Both the position numbers and the translations under genes were made by a program. A DNA stretch of 56,353 nt, from the NCBI GenBank assembly GCA_913043145.1, contig CAJWLP010000007.1, forward strand, positions 1 through 56,353, given 5' to 3'. Below, in pieces: positions 18,186 through 26,520 of this stretch. The notes under the pieces were generated by a model that was not told the origin of the DNA, ran no database searches, and worked only from the letters and a program-made list of their open reading frames with translations. The DNA comes from an uncultured Bacteroidota bacterium. Its GTDB lineage: Bacteria > Bacteroidota > Bacteroidia > NS11-12g > UBA9320. Position 1 is the stretch's first letter; the number at the start of each line of letters is the position of its first letter.

Positions 18186-19145
18186 TTATTCTAATGATAG
18201 TTTTTGATACATTCTGTTTTGAAGAAGCAATTTGTATTCTTTTGCTAATTCAATATTAGAAAAGGATATTATAAATACTTTGAATTTCCCATCTTTACCC
18301 TTAACAGTCTCTGCTTTTTTATATTTTTTAGAGAGTTGAGTTGTCAAAACACTTGCTTCCTCTAAATTATTAACTTCTGCAAATATTTTGTGTGGTGTTT
18401 CAACTTCTAAAGAAAACTGTTTAACTGTCTCAATTGGGTTAGTATCAATAATCGTTGCAAATTGTTGATCAAGACTAGAATTTGAAGAGTTTAACTCGAA
18501 GTTAATCAGACTGAAAATCATAGCAATCAAAACGAACGAACCTATAATATTAACTAATTTAAGGTGATGCTTTGAATATTTTTTTGATGTCTTAGATTCA
18601 ACTTTTATAGCTTGTGTTTTTACCTTTTTAGATTTTGAGACTTCTTTATTTTTAGGTGATGATCGATAAACTTTCCGTTGAGGTTTTGAAGGTGCAATTG
18701 GTGTAATTAATTCATTACTACTTTCAATACTTTGAGATTCAAGTTTGATTTTAGGTAGACCAAATGAATCCATGTTAAAATTGCTGGTGTGATTAGGAAC
18801 AAAAATTAACTTGTCTTCTTTCGTTATGTAGAAGGTTCCAATTTGATCAAAACTTAAATTTTTTTGATTGTGTAAGTTTTTCTTGAATTCTGATACAAAA
18901 GATTTTATCTTAACAATTGCTTCTTCGTAAGAACATTTATGGCTGATTTTGACGTGGTTAGCTAGTAGTCCGTCATTGTTACTAATTTGCTGATTAAATG
19001 AAACTGCTCTACTTTTGGGTGATGCATAGTTTGTCAAGGTATTAACTTCAGCTGATTTTTCGTTCAGGATAAAGGCTCCAAAATCTGGAATGATTACACA
19101 ATTATGATTGTATAATAGAAATGATATTTCTTTTGTCAAACTCAT
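18186..19145 (-). CDS. HU-CCDC81-like and SPOR domain protein
   Basis: A Bacteroidota protein class with an N-terminal pair of prokaryotic CCDC81-like HU domains and a C-terminal SPOR domain that binds denuded peptidoglycan. Of 319 residues, the first HU domain includes NCVIIPDFGAFILNEKSA (about 15-32), the second FDQIGTFYITKEDKLIF (about 99-115). A Lys-rich linker leads to a transmembrane helix at about 197-216, and the SPOR domain covers about 252-317. The HU part would therefore be cytoplasmic and the SPOR part periplasmic. Direct linkage to exbB-exbD-tonB suggests a link between the motor and the cell wall. Exact role unknown. Confidence 0.85.
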   Translation of the reverse strand: MSLTKEISFLLYNHNCVIIPDFGAFILNEKSAEVNTLTNYASPKSRAVSFNQQISNNDGLLANHVKISHKCSYEEAIVKIKSFVSEFKKNLHNQKNLSFDQIGTFYITKEDKLIFVPNHTSNFNMDSFGLPKIKLESQSIESSNELITPIAPSKPQRKVYRSSPKNKEVSKSKKVKTQAIKVESKTSKKYSKHHLKLVNIIGSFVLIAMIFSLINFELNSSNSSLDQQFATIIDTNPIETVKQFSLEVETPHKIFAEVNNLEEASVLTTQLSKKYKKAETVKGKDGKFKVFIISFSNIELAKEYKLLLQNRMYQKLSLE

Positions 19146-19193
19146 TGTAATGCAATATTAAGAAATTAGTAGTTCAAATTCCATGAAATCTTA

Positions 19194-20804
19194 TTAAAGT
19201 GAAAATGATATTCCAGCTAATAAGTTTAAACCTTGTGATCTGTAGTGATTCCACATTTCATAACGGTTATTAAGTAGGTTATTAAAGTTTAAAAATCCTG
19301 AAATATTTGATTTGTATCGGTATTCAATTGCCAGATTAATATCGTTAATAGCACCCAAAGTCCGTTTTTCTCCTTTTAGATTAGTCGCCTCTCTAGAGCC
19401 TGTCACGAAATAACTACCTGTGATGTATATCTTATTACCGATGTGAGTCTTGGAAATGAATGAAAGATCATAACTAGGCATCTGCCATGCTTTTAACTCA
19501 CTAACAAGGGAGTATGAGTAGTAGTTGCCTAGTAAATTGAATGTAATATTTTTATTCAAATCAACCTTGATCTCTCCTGATAATGTAGTTTTATTCAAAT
19601 CGTCAGATATGGTTATAAAATTTCGAAGATTATTGGTGTCATTAATATAAAAATATTGATCCTTGATTAGCTCATGTTTTATATCTATTCCCAATTGAAG
19701 AATCTTATTTATTGTTCCATTCATACCTGTACTAAAAGTCCAGATATAGGGATTAGAATAAAAGTTGTTATCTCCAAGAAATAAATTTTCGTAAGAAAGT
19801 GATTTTAACGTGTTTTGTTTTAAATCACCTAAACCATTTACATAAACTCGAAATTTTTTGGGTATGATATCTGTTTCTAGGTGTCCATAGGGTGCAATGT
19901 ATATTTTATTGGTATTGGAATCTAAGAAGTAATTGGTGTTCACTCCTAGGTCTACTTTAATTTTTTTATATCTGAAGTTATAGTGTGGTTTTAGATTAAT
20001 AAAAAATCGATTGTAGTCAGCTCTTTCGACCAATTGAGTGTATGTAGTACCAAGATCCAATGAAAATATATCTGAACGAATTCTTTTGTTGAATGAATTT
20101 TGTACGGTTAAAGTGTTTTCATTTTCTCCCAAATTATCAAAAAGATTTAATATTAAATTCATTTGGTTATTGAACCGTTTCTTTTTTCTATCCCATTCAG
20201 CTTTTGCAGTAATGTCATTGTAGATTTGGTTGATGGCGTTGGTGTTATGTTCTGATTGATCATCTAAATATCCATAGTAATGAACGACATTTCTATTGAA
20301 GTCAAGCTCAGTATATAAGTCATCACCTTTTTCCCTTAAACCATAAAGGTTAATTCTATTTCTACTAAAAAGTGCATTTTGAGGGTTGTCAGAATTATTC
20401 GCAGCATGGTGCATAACATTTACTCCATAGGAATAATACTTGTTTTGTGTATTATGTATGCTAGTGTTTAAGTATGATGTAAGATAATTTCCTCCACCAA
20501 TTTCTGTGAAGTTATCAAATAAAAGTTCATCTTTTTCAGGTTTTAAAAAAATTGGATCTATTGGTGTATAGACCGATTTTGGTTTATATAAAATTGATGG
20601 GAAGTTATATTCATACGCAGGAGAATCTACTATTGGTTCATTTAACTTAGGAGTAATTTCAATCTTTGCAGTTTCAATTACATCAGGTTGATACCTTGTG
20701 GTAATTACAACATTAGTATCTCCATCGGTAATTTGTCCATAAGTCTTTAAATGTAGCAATGCTAATATGAAAATTAAGAAAAAAACTTTACTGAGTTTAA
20801 ACAT
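19194..20804 (-). CDS. Outer-membrane beta-barrel protein, TonB-dependent receptor-like
   Basis: The 536-residue product has a signal peptide (cleavage near TYGQI, residue 24), a Pro-rich region of about 70 residues, and then a long barrel-type region starting near FTEIGGGNYLTSYLNTSI. It ends AGISFSL with a hydrophobic terminal residue, as in BAM substrates. It lacks a recognisable plug domain, so it is shorter than classical TonB receptors. The family is common in Bacteroidota next to SPOR or TPR proteins. It lies 48 bases upstream of the HU/SPOR gene, on the same strand, and may head the operon. Confidence 0.72.
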   Translation of the reverse strand: MFKLSKVFFLIFILALLHLKTYGQITDGDTNVVITTRYQPDVIETAKIEITPKLNEPIVDSPAYEYNFPSILYKPKSVYTPIDPIFLKPEKDELLFDNFTEIGGGNYLTSYLNTSIHNTQNKYYSYGVNVMHHAANNSDNPQNALFSRNRINLYGLREKGDDLYTELDFNRNVVHYYGYLDDQSEHNTNAINQIYNDITAKAEWDRKKKRFNNQMNLILNLFDNLGENENTLTVQNSFNKRIRSDIFSLDLGTTYTQLVERADYNRFFINLKPHYNFRYKKIKVDLGVNTNYFLDSNTNKIYIAPYGHLETDIIPKKFRVYVNGLGDLKQNTLKSLSYENLFLGDNNFYSNPYIWTFSTGMNGTINKILQLGIDIKHELIKDQYFYINDTNNLRNFITISDDLNKTTLSGEIKVDLNKNITFNLLGNYYSYSLVSELKAWQMPSYDLSFISKTHIGNKIYITGSYFVTGSREATNLKGEKRTLGAINDINLAIEYRYKSNISGFLNFNNLLNNRYEMWNHYRSQGLNLLAGISFSL

Positions 20805-20892
20805 TGTATTATATAATTTTAAACGAATTTATACCTTGGAATAGTTATCCCTAAACTCTAAAATTTTATTATATCAACACCTTTTCCAATAG

Positions 20893-20923
20893 TTGTATGT
20901 GTAGTTACTAAAGTATATATTTG
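20893..20923 (+). promoter_or_regulatory. recA promoter, Bacteroidota -33/-7 type
   Basis: TTG at 20893-20895 and TATATTTG at 20916-20923, separated by 20 bases, match the TTG / TAnnTTTG arrangement. Transcription would begin near 20929, giving a leader of about 18 bases before the recA ATG at 20948. No obvious LexA-type palindrome was seen nearby. Confidence 0.65.
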
Positions 20924-20947
20924 GTTAAATAAGTTTAGATAATAATA

Positions 20948-21967
20948 ATGTCAAAAAACGAGAATACAGAAAAGTTAAAAGCCTTGAAGATGACCATAGA
21001 TAAGTTGGAGAAGTCTTATGGTAAGGGTATCGTCATGAAAATGGATGATGATAATGTAGTTAAAGTAGACGCTATATCTACAGGGTCTTTAGGACTTGAT
21101 ATAGGTCTTGGAGTTGGTGGATTTCCGAAAGGTAGGGTTATTGAAATATATGGACCAGAATCATCTGGAAAAACCACATTGGCGATGCATTGTATTGCTG
21201 AAGCTCAGAAAAAAGGGGGGTTGTGTGCTTTTGTTGATGCAGAGCACGCATTTGATAAATTTTATGCAGAAAAAATAGGTTTGGATACAAACGAGCTTCT
21301 TATATCTCAGCCTGATGATGGTGAGCAAGCATTGGAAATTGCTGACAACTTAATTCGTTCAGGGGCAATTGATGTAATCGTTATTGATTCTGTTGCCGCT
21401 TTAGTACCAAGAGCTGAGCTAGAGGGAGATATGGGGGATTCAAAAATGGGTCTTCATGCAAGACTCATGTCACAAGCTCTAAGAAAACTCACAGGAACAA
21501 TTAACAAAACAGGCTGTATCTGTATTTTTATTAATCAATTGAGAGAGAAAATAGGGGTAATGTTTGGTAATCCCGAGACAACCACGGGAGGTAATGCTCT
21601 TAAATTTTACTCATCTGTTAGAATAGATATTAGAAGAATAGGAAGTATAAAAGATGGAGTAGATATTATTGGTAATCGTGTTAAGGTTAAAGTAGCGAAA
21701 AATAAGGTTGCTCCTCCTTTTAGAGTGGTTGAGTTTGATATTATGTACGGCCAAGGAATATCTAAAGTTGGAGAAATTATAGACTTGGGTGTTGAAAATG
21801 AAATTATCAAAAAGAGCGGAAGTTGGTTTAGTTATGGTGAAACACGGTTAGGGCAAGGCAGAGATTCTGTTAAACAATTACTATTAGATAATCCAGAGAT
21901 GATGGACGAGATAGAAGGTAAAATCTACAATGTTATCAATGGAGTTGATCAAGTAGCAGCTTCTTAA
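20948..21967 (+). CDS. recA: Recombinase RecA
   Basis: ATP-dependent strand exchange in homologous recombination and coprotease in the SOS response. The 339-residue protein has Walker A GPESSGKT (residues 69-76), the MAW region [19 protein letters not shown], Walker [13 protein letters not shown], loop L1 [18 protein letters not shown], the ATP-sensing [17 protein letters not shown] with L2, and the basic [14 protein letters not shown] segment. The C-terminal tail is short. It stands alone between a divergent gene and a convergent one, with its own promoter. Confidence 0.98.
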   Translation: MSKNENTEKLKALKMTIDKLEKSYGKGIVMKMDDDNVVKVDAISTGSLGLDIGLGVGGFPKGRVIEIYGPESSGKTTLAMHCIAEAQKKGGLCAFVDAEHAFDKFYAEKIGLDTNELLISQPDDGEQALEIADNLIRSGAIDVIVIDSVAALVPRAELEGDMGDSKMGLHARLMSQALRKLTGTINKTGCICIFINQLREKIGVMFGNPETTTGGNALKFYSSVRIDIRRIGSIKDGVDIIGNRVKVKVAKNKVAPPFRVVEFDIMYGQGISKVGEIIDLGVENEIIKKSGSWFSYGETRLGQGRDSVKQLLLDNPEMMDEIEGKIYNVINGVDQVAAS

Positions 21968-22045
21968 AATTGAAATATTTAAAATGACTCTATGTTTTTT
22001 TAATATTAACTCCTCTTACTTATATAGCTGAAAAACTAAAAAAAA

Positions 22046-22420
22046 TTATGCTTTTGGTTTTTGATATTTTCGATAAGGGGCAGCAATGTACATCATTAAT
22101 AGTCGTGACATCCTGAAAGATAATGGTGAAGTTATTAAAGTGAAGATTATTACACTGAGAACGTAGTGGGTAAGATTCACATCATCGCTCAATTTAAAGA
22201 AGAAAAAACCAATGAGAATGAATGATGCTACACTATATGCATAACTAAAATACATAGCTCCCCAAAAGAATCCAGGTTCAGATTCAAATCTCACACCACA
22301 ACTGGGGCAGTTTTCGTGCATATTTTTAAACTTTCTAAGATTTGTTGCCTTATTCGTGAAAACTTTTCCGTCTCTGCATTGAGGGCATTCTCCTTTAATC
22401 AAGGCGATGAGAGCACTCAT
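22046..22420 (-). CDS. DUF983 membrane protein with zinc-ribbon-like Cys pairs
   Basis: The 124-residue protein has four cysteines in two CxxC pairs (Cys12/Cys15 and Cys38/Cys41) in its N-terminal 45 residues, then EPGFFWGAMYFSYAYSV and two hydrophobic helices (about 53-75 and 82-102). This is the DUF983 architecture. The metal site would be cytoplasmic if the N-terminus is inside. It overlaps the preceding CPMC gene by 4 bases and is the last gene of the oxidase assembly run. Function is not established; context suggests oxidase biogenesis. Confidence 0.8.
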   Translation of the reverse strand: MSALIALIKGECPQCRDGKVFTNKATNLRKFKNMHENCPSCGVRFESEPGFFWGAMYFSYAYSVASFILIGFFFFKLSDDVNLTHYVLSVIIFTLITSPLSFRMSRLLMMYIAAPYRKYQKPKA

Positions 22421-22641
22421 TCTGATTTTTTGTTTCGTTTGTAGTACCAGGCTCCACCAATAAAAGCTATGGCTAAATATGGTGTCGCTAAGAGATATAG
22501 TATACCATCGTTGAGGCCCTTACCTTTGGTGTGTCCATCTTCCATGCCACTTTCAACAGCGGTCTTACACATGGGGCATTGAGCAAAAACATTTGTGATT
22601 GTACCTAAACTGATTAGTAATGTAAAAGCAATTTTTTTCAT
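22417..22641 (-). CDS. Small membrane protein with periplasmic CPMC motif
   Basis: A 74-residue protein with a signal-like N-terminus (KIAFTLLISLGTITNVFAQ), a CPMC motif at residues 22-25 just after the likely cleavage site, a short polar stretch, and one transmembrane helix at about 47-66 followed by a basic tail. The frame extends upstream to 22719, but that would overlap the DUF420 gene, and the signal peptide fits ATG 22641. From memory, similar small CPMC proteins occur near Bacteroidota oxidase genes. A role in copper or thiol handling for the oxidase is inferred from the motif and neighbours (SCO, DUF420), not shown. Confidence 0.72.
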   Translation of the reverse strand: MKKIAFTLLISLGTITNVFAQCPMCKTAVESGMEDGHTKGKGLNDGILYLLATPYLAIAFIGGAWYYKRNKKSE

Positions 22642-22652
22642 GGCTGAGCGAT

Positions 22653-23192
22653 TTAAAAGGTATAATATGGTTGAATCATCAGGTAAACTAATACTCCTGT
22701 AGTAGTAACGTATAACCAAATGGGGAATGTATAACGAACAATCTTTTTATGTTTGATTAGGTTGTTGTTCAAAGCATACCAGAAGGATAGAAGTATTAAA
22801 GGAAGTACACAGGCTGCCAGTATAATATGTGTAATTAGAATAGTGTAATAAACGTATTGCAATATGCCTGAGCCACCAAAAGTGGTTTCAGGTACAAAAA
22901 AGTGATATATCACATAACTAATTAAGAATATAGCTGATAGAGCAAATGTGGTGATATTTAATATTTTGTGTAATTGTATCTTTCTAGAGCGAATAGCCTG
23001 AAGTGATATCAATAAAAGTACGGAGCAAATACCATTAATAGATGCATGTAGTTTTGGTAAGTTATATATGAAGTCTGGAAATTCTGTTGGTGGGTTAAGT
23101 ATTCTTCTATTGAGTATAATTACTAGTATGAAAACTACAATAGATATAACTAAAGCAATTCTGAAGAAAACCTTATCATTAATTTTTTTCAT
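22653..23192 (-). CDS. DUF420 family membrane protein (CtaM/YozB-like)
   Basis: The 179-residue protein has five hydrophobic segments: about 10-27, 48-65, 78-98, 115-140 and 155-172. PKLHASINGICSVLLLISL, HKILNITTFALSAIFL and THIILAACVLPLILLS carry the conserved histidines of the DUF420 family. A Gram-positive relative, CtaM, is needed for heme-copper oxidase activity, so an assembly role is likely. It overlaps the sco gene by 4 bases and precedes the CPMC gene by 11 bases. Confidence 0.86.
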   Translation of the reverse strand: MKKINDKVFFRIALVISIVVFILVIILNRRILNPPTEFPDFIYNLPKLHASINGICSVLLLISLQAIRSRKIQLHKILNITTFALSAIFLISYVIYHFFVPETTFGGSGILQYVYYTILITHIILAACVLPLILLSFWYALNNNLIKHKKIVRYTFPIWLYVTTTGVLVYLMIQPYYTF

Positions 23193-23836
23193 TTTTTTCT
23201 TTGATCAGCATATGTTTTAAGCAAAAATCTTGCATCTTTAATTAGGTCCATTATTTCATCAAAGTTCATACCATTATAAATTCCTCTAACTCGAAATTGT
23301 TTGTCAATTAACATAATTTTCTCACTGTGAATGAAAGAATTAGTGTCGGGAACCTCTTGTATTACTGCTTTGTAGCTATCCCTAGCAAGGTGGTAGATAG
23401 TGCTTTTTTTGCCGGTTAAGAATTTCCACTGATTATCATTAACCTCAAACATCTCGGCATAGTTTTTCAAAACAGATACGGAGTCATTATAAGGATCTAC
23501 AGTATGAGATAGAAAGAGTATGTCTGTACTATTCTCTAGTTTTTGGGTAGCAATTTTGATGTGACCATTGATGGTAGGGCAAACATCTGGACAAGACGTG
23601 AAGAAAAAATTACTAATAAATATTTTATCACCAATGCTATCTCTGGAGAACGGTTGGTTGTTTTGGTCAGTTAATAAAAAACTATCAATAGTGTATGGGA
23701 CTTCTGTTCCCATTTCGTCAGAAGTATATATTGGAAGCTCATTGTAACCAAATTTTGATTTTTTAAGCAAAACTGCAAGCATCACAGGTAAGGCTAACAC
23801 AATAACCAATATTATTTTTCCTGTACTTCGCTTCAT
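23189..23836 (-). CDS. SCO1/SenC family copper chaperone
   Basis: Thioredoxin-fold protein that helps build the CuA site of oxidase subunit II. The 215-residue product has an N-terminal membrane anchor (about residues 7-24) and a periplasmic domain. The copper ligands are all present: Cys82 and Cys86 in TSCPDVCP, and His170 in NSFIHSEKI. The segment FLSHTVDPYNDSVSVLKNYA matches the family. It overlaps the DUF420 gene by 4 bases and follows the subunit IV gene by 17 bases. Confidence 0.94.
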   Translation of the reverse strand: MKRSTGKIILVIVLALPVMLAVLLKKSKFGYNELPIYTSDEMGTEVPYTIDSFLLTDQNNQPFSRDSIGDKIFISNFFFTSCPDVCPTINGHIKIATQKLENSTDILFLSHTVDPYNDSVSVLKNYAEMFEVNDNQWKFLTGKKSTIYHLARDSYKAVIQEVPDTNSFIHSEKIMLIDKQFRVRGIYNGMNFDEIMDLIKDARFLLKTYADQRKK

Positions 23837-23853
23837 TATAAAAAACAGTGTAT

Positions 23854-24207
23854 TTAGAATGTACCCCAGAAGTTTCCTTCATACATCATCCAAACTAGGA
23901 AGAAAATAATGAAAAACATTGGTAGGACAATCATGGTAGCAAGACTCAATTTCTCATGTTTCATGTGCATGAACGTACCTACTATATATACTGCCTTGAT
24001 TACACCTAAGGCAATGAAAATGATGTTTCTAGCCATGGATGGAGCCATGAGAAAGTAGAATGCCACATCGACAATCGTTAACCCCAATAGAATCCAAAAT
24101 TTCAACCAAATATCTTTAGTTCCGTGGCTATGAGCTTTAGGGACCCACACTGTAGGATCGTAATTTTTTTCGTCGTGAATGTCTATATTTTTATTTGGTG
24201 TTGACAT
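23854..24207 (-). CDS. Cytochrome c oxidase subunit IV (prokaryotic, caa3-type)
   Basis: A small accessory subunit of the heme-copper oxidase. Of 117 residues, the first 32 are polar and His-rich, followed by three helices: about 33-51 (KFWILLGLTIVDVAFYFLM), 58-78 and 87-108. VDVAFYF and the VGTFMHMKHEKL loop fit the COX4 prokaryotic family. It is 19 bases after the longer subunit III gene. Its role is stabilising rather than catalytic. Confidence 0.88.
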   Translation of the reverse strand: MSTPNKNIDIHDEKNYDPTVWVPKAHSHGTKDIWLKFWILLGLTIVDVAFYFLMAPSMARNIIFIALGVIKAVYIVGTFMHMKHEKLSLATMIVLPMFFIIFFLVWMMYEGNFWGTF

Positions 24208-24226
24208 ATTGCTAGTTTTTGAATAG

Positions 24227-25021
24227 TTAAATTAAATAAAAGAAAGTGAACACAAATACCCAAACAAGATCTACAAAATGCCAGTATAAACCTACTTTTT
24301 CAACCATCTCGTAGTGTCCCCGTCTTTCATATGTGCCATTGATATTATTTATAAATATAACAATATTTAAAACAACACCGGAGAATACGTGGAATCCATG
24401 AAAACCTGTAACTAAAAAGAATAGAGCTGCAAATGTCGGTGGACCATAGGGATTAGCCCATGGGGTAGCTCCTGCAGTAATAAAATTAGTCCATTCCCAA
24501 GCTTGACAACTGAGGAATGCAAATCCACCAATAATAGTCCAGAACATCCACTTGGTGACTGCATCTTTATCACCTCGCTGTCCAGCTTCAACCCCAAGTA
24601 CCATAGTAACACTGCTTAAAATTAGGATTAGTGTCATTAAACTTACAAATATGAGAGGCAAATGAAGACCATGTGCAAAAGGAAAATGGTTGAAAACTAA
24701 GTCAGGTGACGGCCATTGGAATTCTGTGAAAACCCCAGCATCTTTAAGAGCTGGTATGAAAAATTCACCGTGATGAGCATCGGCTCCATGAGCAAATTTC
24801 TCTTGAACGTTTTCGCCGAATGATAACTGTAGCTCTTCAATCTGCTCGATAGGGGTAGACGGAAAGCTATATCGAATAGCACCATACCCAATCAAGAGTG
24901 ATGAAAAAGTGAAAGCATCGGATAAAAGGAAAATCCACATCATGAGTTTTCCATAACTTACATTAAAAGGTGAATTTCCACCTTTCCATGTACTTGAGTT
25001 AGATATTGTTTGTGTAGACAT
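24227..25021 (-). CDS. Cytochrome c oxidase subunit III (longer paralogue)
   Basis: A 264-residue heme-copper oxidase subunit III. The N-terminal GKLMMWIFLLSDAFTFSSLL helix, QAWEWTNFITAGATPW, PTFAALFFLVTGFHGFHVFSG and YWHFVDLVWVFVFTFFYL at the C-terminus are clear signatures. A 60-residue periplasmic insertion (about residues 58-110), with several His and acidic residues, sits between the first two helices and is missing from its neighbour. It starts 3 bases after the shorter subunit III gene. Paired subunit III genes are normal in Bacteroidota. Confidence 0.94.
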   Translation of the reverse strand: MSTQTISNSSTWKGGNSPFNVSYGKLMMWIFLLSDAFTFSSLLIGYGAIRYSFPSTPIEQIEELQLSFGENVQEKFAHGADAHHGEFFIPALKDAGVFTEFQWPSPDLVFNHFPFAHGLHLPLIFVSLMTLILILSSVTMVLGVEAGQRGDKDAVTKWMFWTIIGGFAFLSCQAWEWTNFITAGATPWANPYGPPTFAALFFLVTGFHGFHVFSGVVLNIVIFINNINGTYERRGHYEMVEKVGLYWHFVDLVWVFVFTFFYLI

Positions 25022-25024
25022 TAA

Positions 25025-25612
25025 TTAAAAATCTGGTGCAAAGTATAAAAACATATATAAATAAACCCATAAGAAACCAACAAAGTGCCAATAAGTATTG
25101 CACATACTGATTTGCAATGTATTTTTCTTATGAATTTTAAATCGAAACGTATTGATAAACATGACTATGAGATACACTATTCCTGCAAGGATATGCACCA
25201 AATGTATAGCAGCTATAGCTATTAAAAAAGAGGCAGAAACTCTATCACCGTATTTTGGATTGACAAAATGAAGACCCTGGTCAGATAATGTAACCCATCC
25301 TATGTATTGAGATATAACAAACGCTGTACCCAATATAATTGTGGCTGCAAGCCCTATCTTAATTCCAGTAATATCATCTCTTTTTGCAGCTCTATATGCC
25401 CATATCATGGTTAAAGAGCTCAGTAATACGATTATAGTAGAGTACATGAATATGGGTGGTAACTCAAAGTCAAACCAATTTCCATCTCCTTTTCGTACAA
25501 TATAGGCACTAGTCAATCCCGAAAAAAGCATTAAAATTCCTAGTAATAGTAGCCATAGACTAAATTTCTTAGGGTTTACTGTTGCTTTACGCTCTTGGAG
25601 TTGTGTGGTCAT
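25025..25612 (-). CDS. Cytochrome c oxidase subunit III (shorter paralogue)
   Basis: A 195-residue subunit III-type protein with five helices. It shows FSLWLLLLGILMLFSGLTSAYIVRKG at the N-terminus, ASFLIAIAAIHLVHILAGIVYL in the fourth helix, and CNTYWHFVGFLWVYLYMFLYF at the end, the COX3 C-terminal signature. It lies 3 bases after heme O synthase and 3 bases before the longer paralogue. Both belong to one oxidase, judging by the single subunit I and II genes in the window. Confidence 0.92.
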   Translation of the reverse strand: MTTQLQERKATVNPKKFSLWLLLLGILMLFSGLTSAYIVRKGDGNWFDFELPPIFMYSTIIVLLSSLTMIWAYRAAKRDDITGIKIGLAATIILGTAFVISQYIGWVTLSDQGLHFVNPKYGDRVSASFLIAIAAIHLVHILAGIVYLIVMFINTFRFKIHKKNTLQISMCNTYWHFVGFLWVYLYMFLYFAPDF

Positions 25613-25615
25613 TTT

Positions 25616-26509
25616 TTATACTTTATCTATGAGTAATGATATCAATACTAGTGGGTTATATAGTATAGAGGCAATCATGAGTCGCTTGGCATCTTTAATA
25701 CTTAATGAACGGTATAATTTGAAGCTTAACAAAGTAAGAAAAATGCTTCCTGCTATTACAATAATCATACTGAATTGTCCAGAAAGTCCGAAAATATGTG
25801 GAAGTAAACTTAATGGAATTAAAACTGCTGAATATAAAATAATTTGTGTTGCTGATTCTTTACTTCGTCCATTAGAAGAGGGAAGTAATTGGTATCCTGC
25901 TTTCTTGTAATCATCATTAAGAATCCATGCAATAGACCAGAAATGAGGGAATTGCCAGAAAAATTGAAGCAGAAATAAAATAACTGCGGCATAGGTAAAT
26001 TCTCCAGTTGCTGCCACCCAACCTAACAGTGGCGGAATAGCACCGGGGAATGCTCCTACAAGTACAGCCAAATTAGATACTTTTTTGAGGGGTGTGTATA
26101 TAAATGCGTAACTCATTAGCGATGCAAATCCTAATAATGCTGAATAAGTATTTAGATATAAACCAAGAATGCTTACTCCGATGATTCCTGTTATTGCACA
26201 AAAAATACCTGCCTCAAGGATACTCATCCTATTTTGAGCAATTGGTCTATTTTCAGTTCTGGTCATTAGCTTATCAAAGTCTTTTTCGATAATTTGATTA
26301 ATACCGTTAGAGGAAGCAACAACGAGGAAACCACCAAGAGCTAATGCACTTAGTAAAAACCAGTTAATATCTCCTTCAACACCCAGTAAAAACCCTAATA
26401 AAGAAGAAAAAACTACTGTAAATGTGAGTCTGAACTTAATCAATTGGCTATAGTCAGCCATTTTAGATTTTAAACCTTCTGGTTTAGTATGTATTGTGGT
26501 TGTTTTCAA
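25616..26509 (-). CDS. ctaB: Protoheme IX farnesyltransferase (heme O synthase)
   Basis: Farnesylates heme B to heme O, the step before heme A. The 297-residue polytopic membrane protein is a UbiA-superfamily prenyltransferase: NGINQIIEKDFDKLMTRTENRP (about residues 69-90) holds the Asp-rich NxxxD motif, FIYTPLKKVSNLAVLVGAFP carries the second conserved region, and WQFPHFWSIAWILNDDYKKAG contains the second Asp motif. About nine helices are visible. It lies 11 bases after heme A synthase and 3 bases before the first subunit III gene. Confidence 0.96.
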   Translation of the reverse strand: MKTTTIHTKPEGLKSKMADYSQLIKFRLTFTVVFSSLLGFLLGVEGDINWFLLSALALGGFLVVASSNGINQIIEKDFDKLMTRTENRPIAQNRMSILEAGIFCAITGIIGVSILGLYLNTYSALLGFASLMSYAFIYTPLKKVSNLAVLVGAFPGAIPPLLGWVAATGEFTYAAVILFLLQFFWQFPHFWSIAWILNDDYKKAGYQLLPSSNGRSKESATQIILYSAVLIPLSLLPHIFGLSGQFSMIIVIAGSIFLTLLSFKLYRSLSIKDAKRLMIASILYNPLVLISLLIDKV

Positions 26510-26520
26510 TGGATGAATAG

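Noticed and set aside
22642-22719. N-terminal extension of the CPMC protein to an ATG at 22719
   Set aside because: It would overlap the DUF420 coding region and place a signal-like helix in the middle of the chain; ATG 22641 fits a normal signal peptide.
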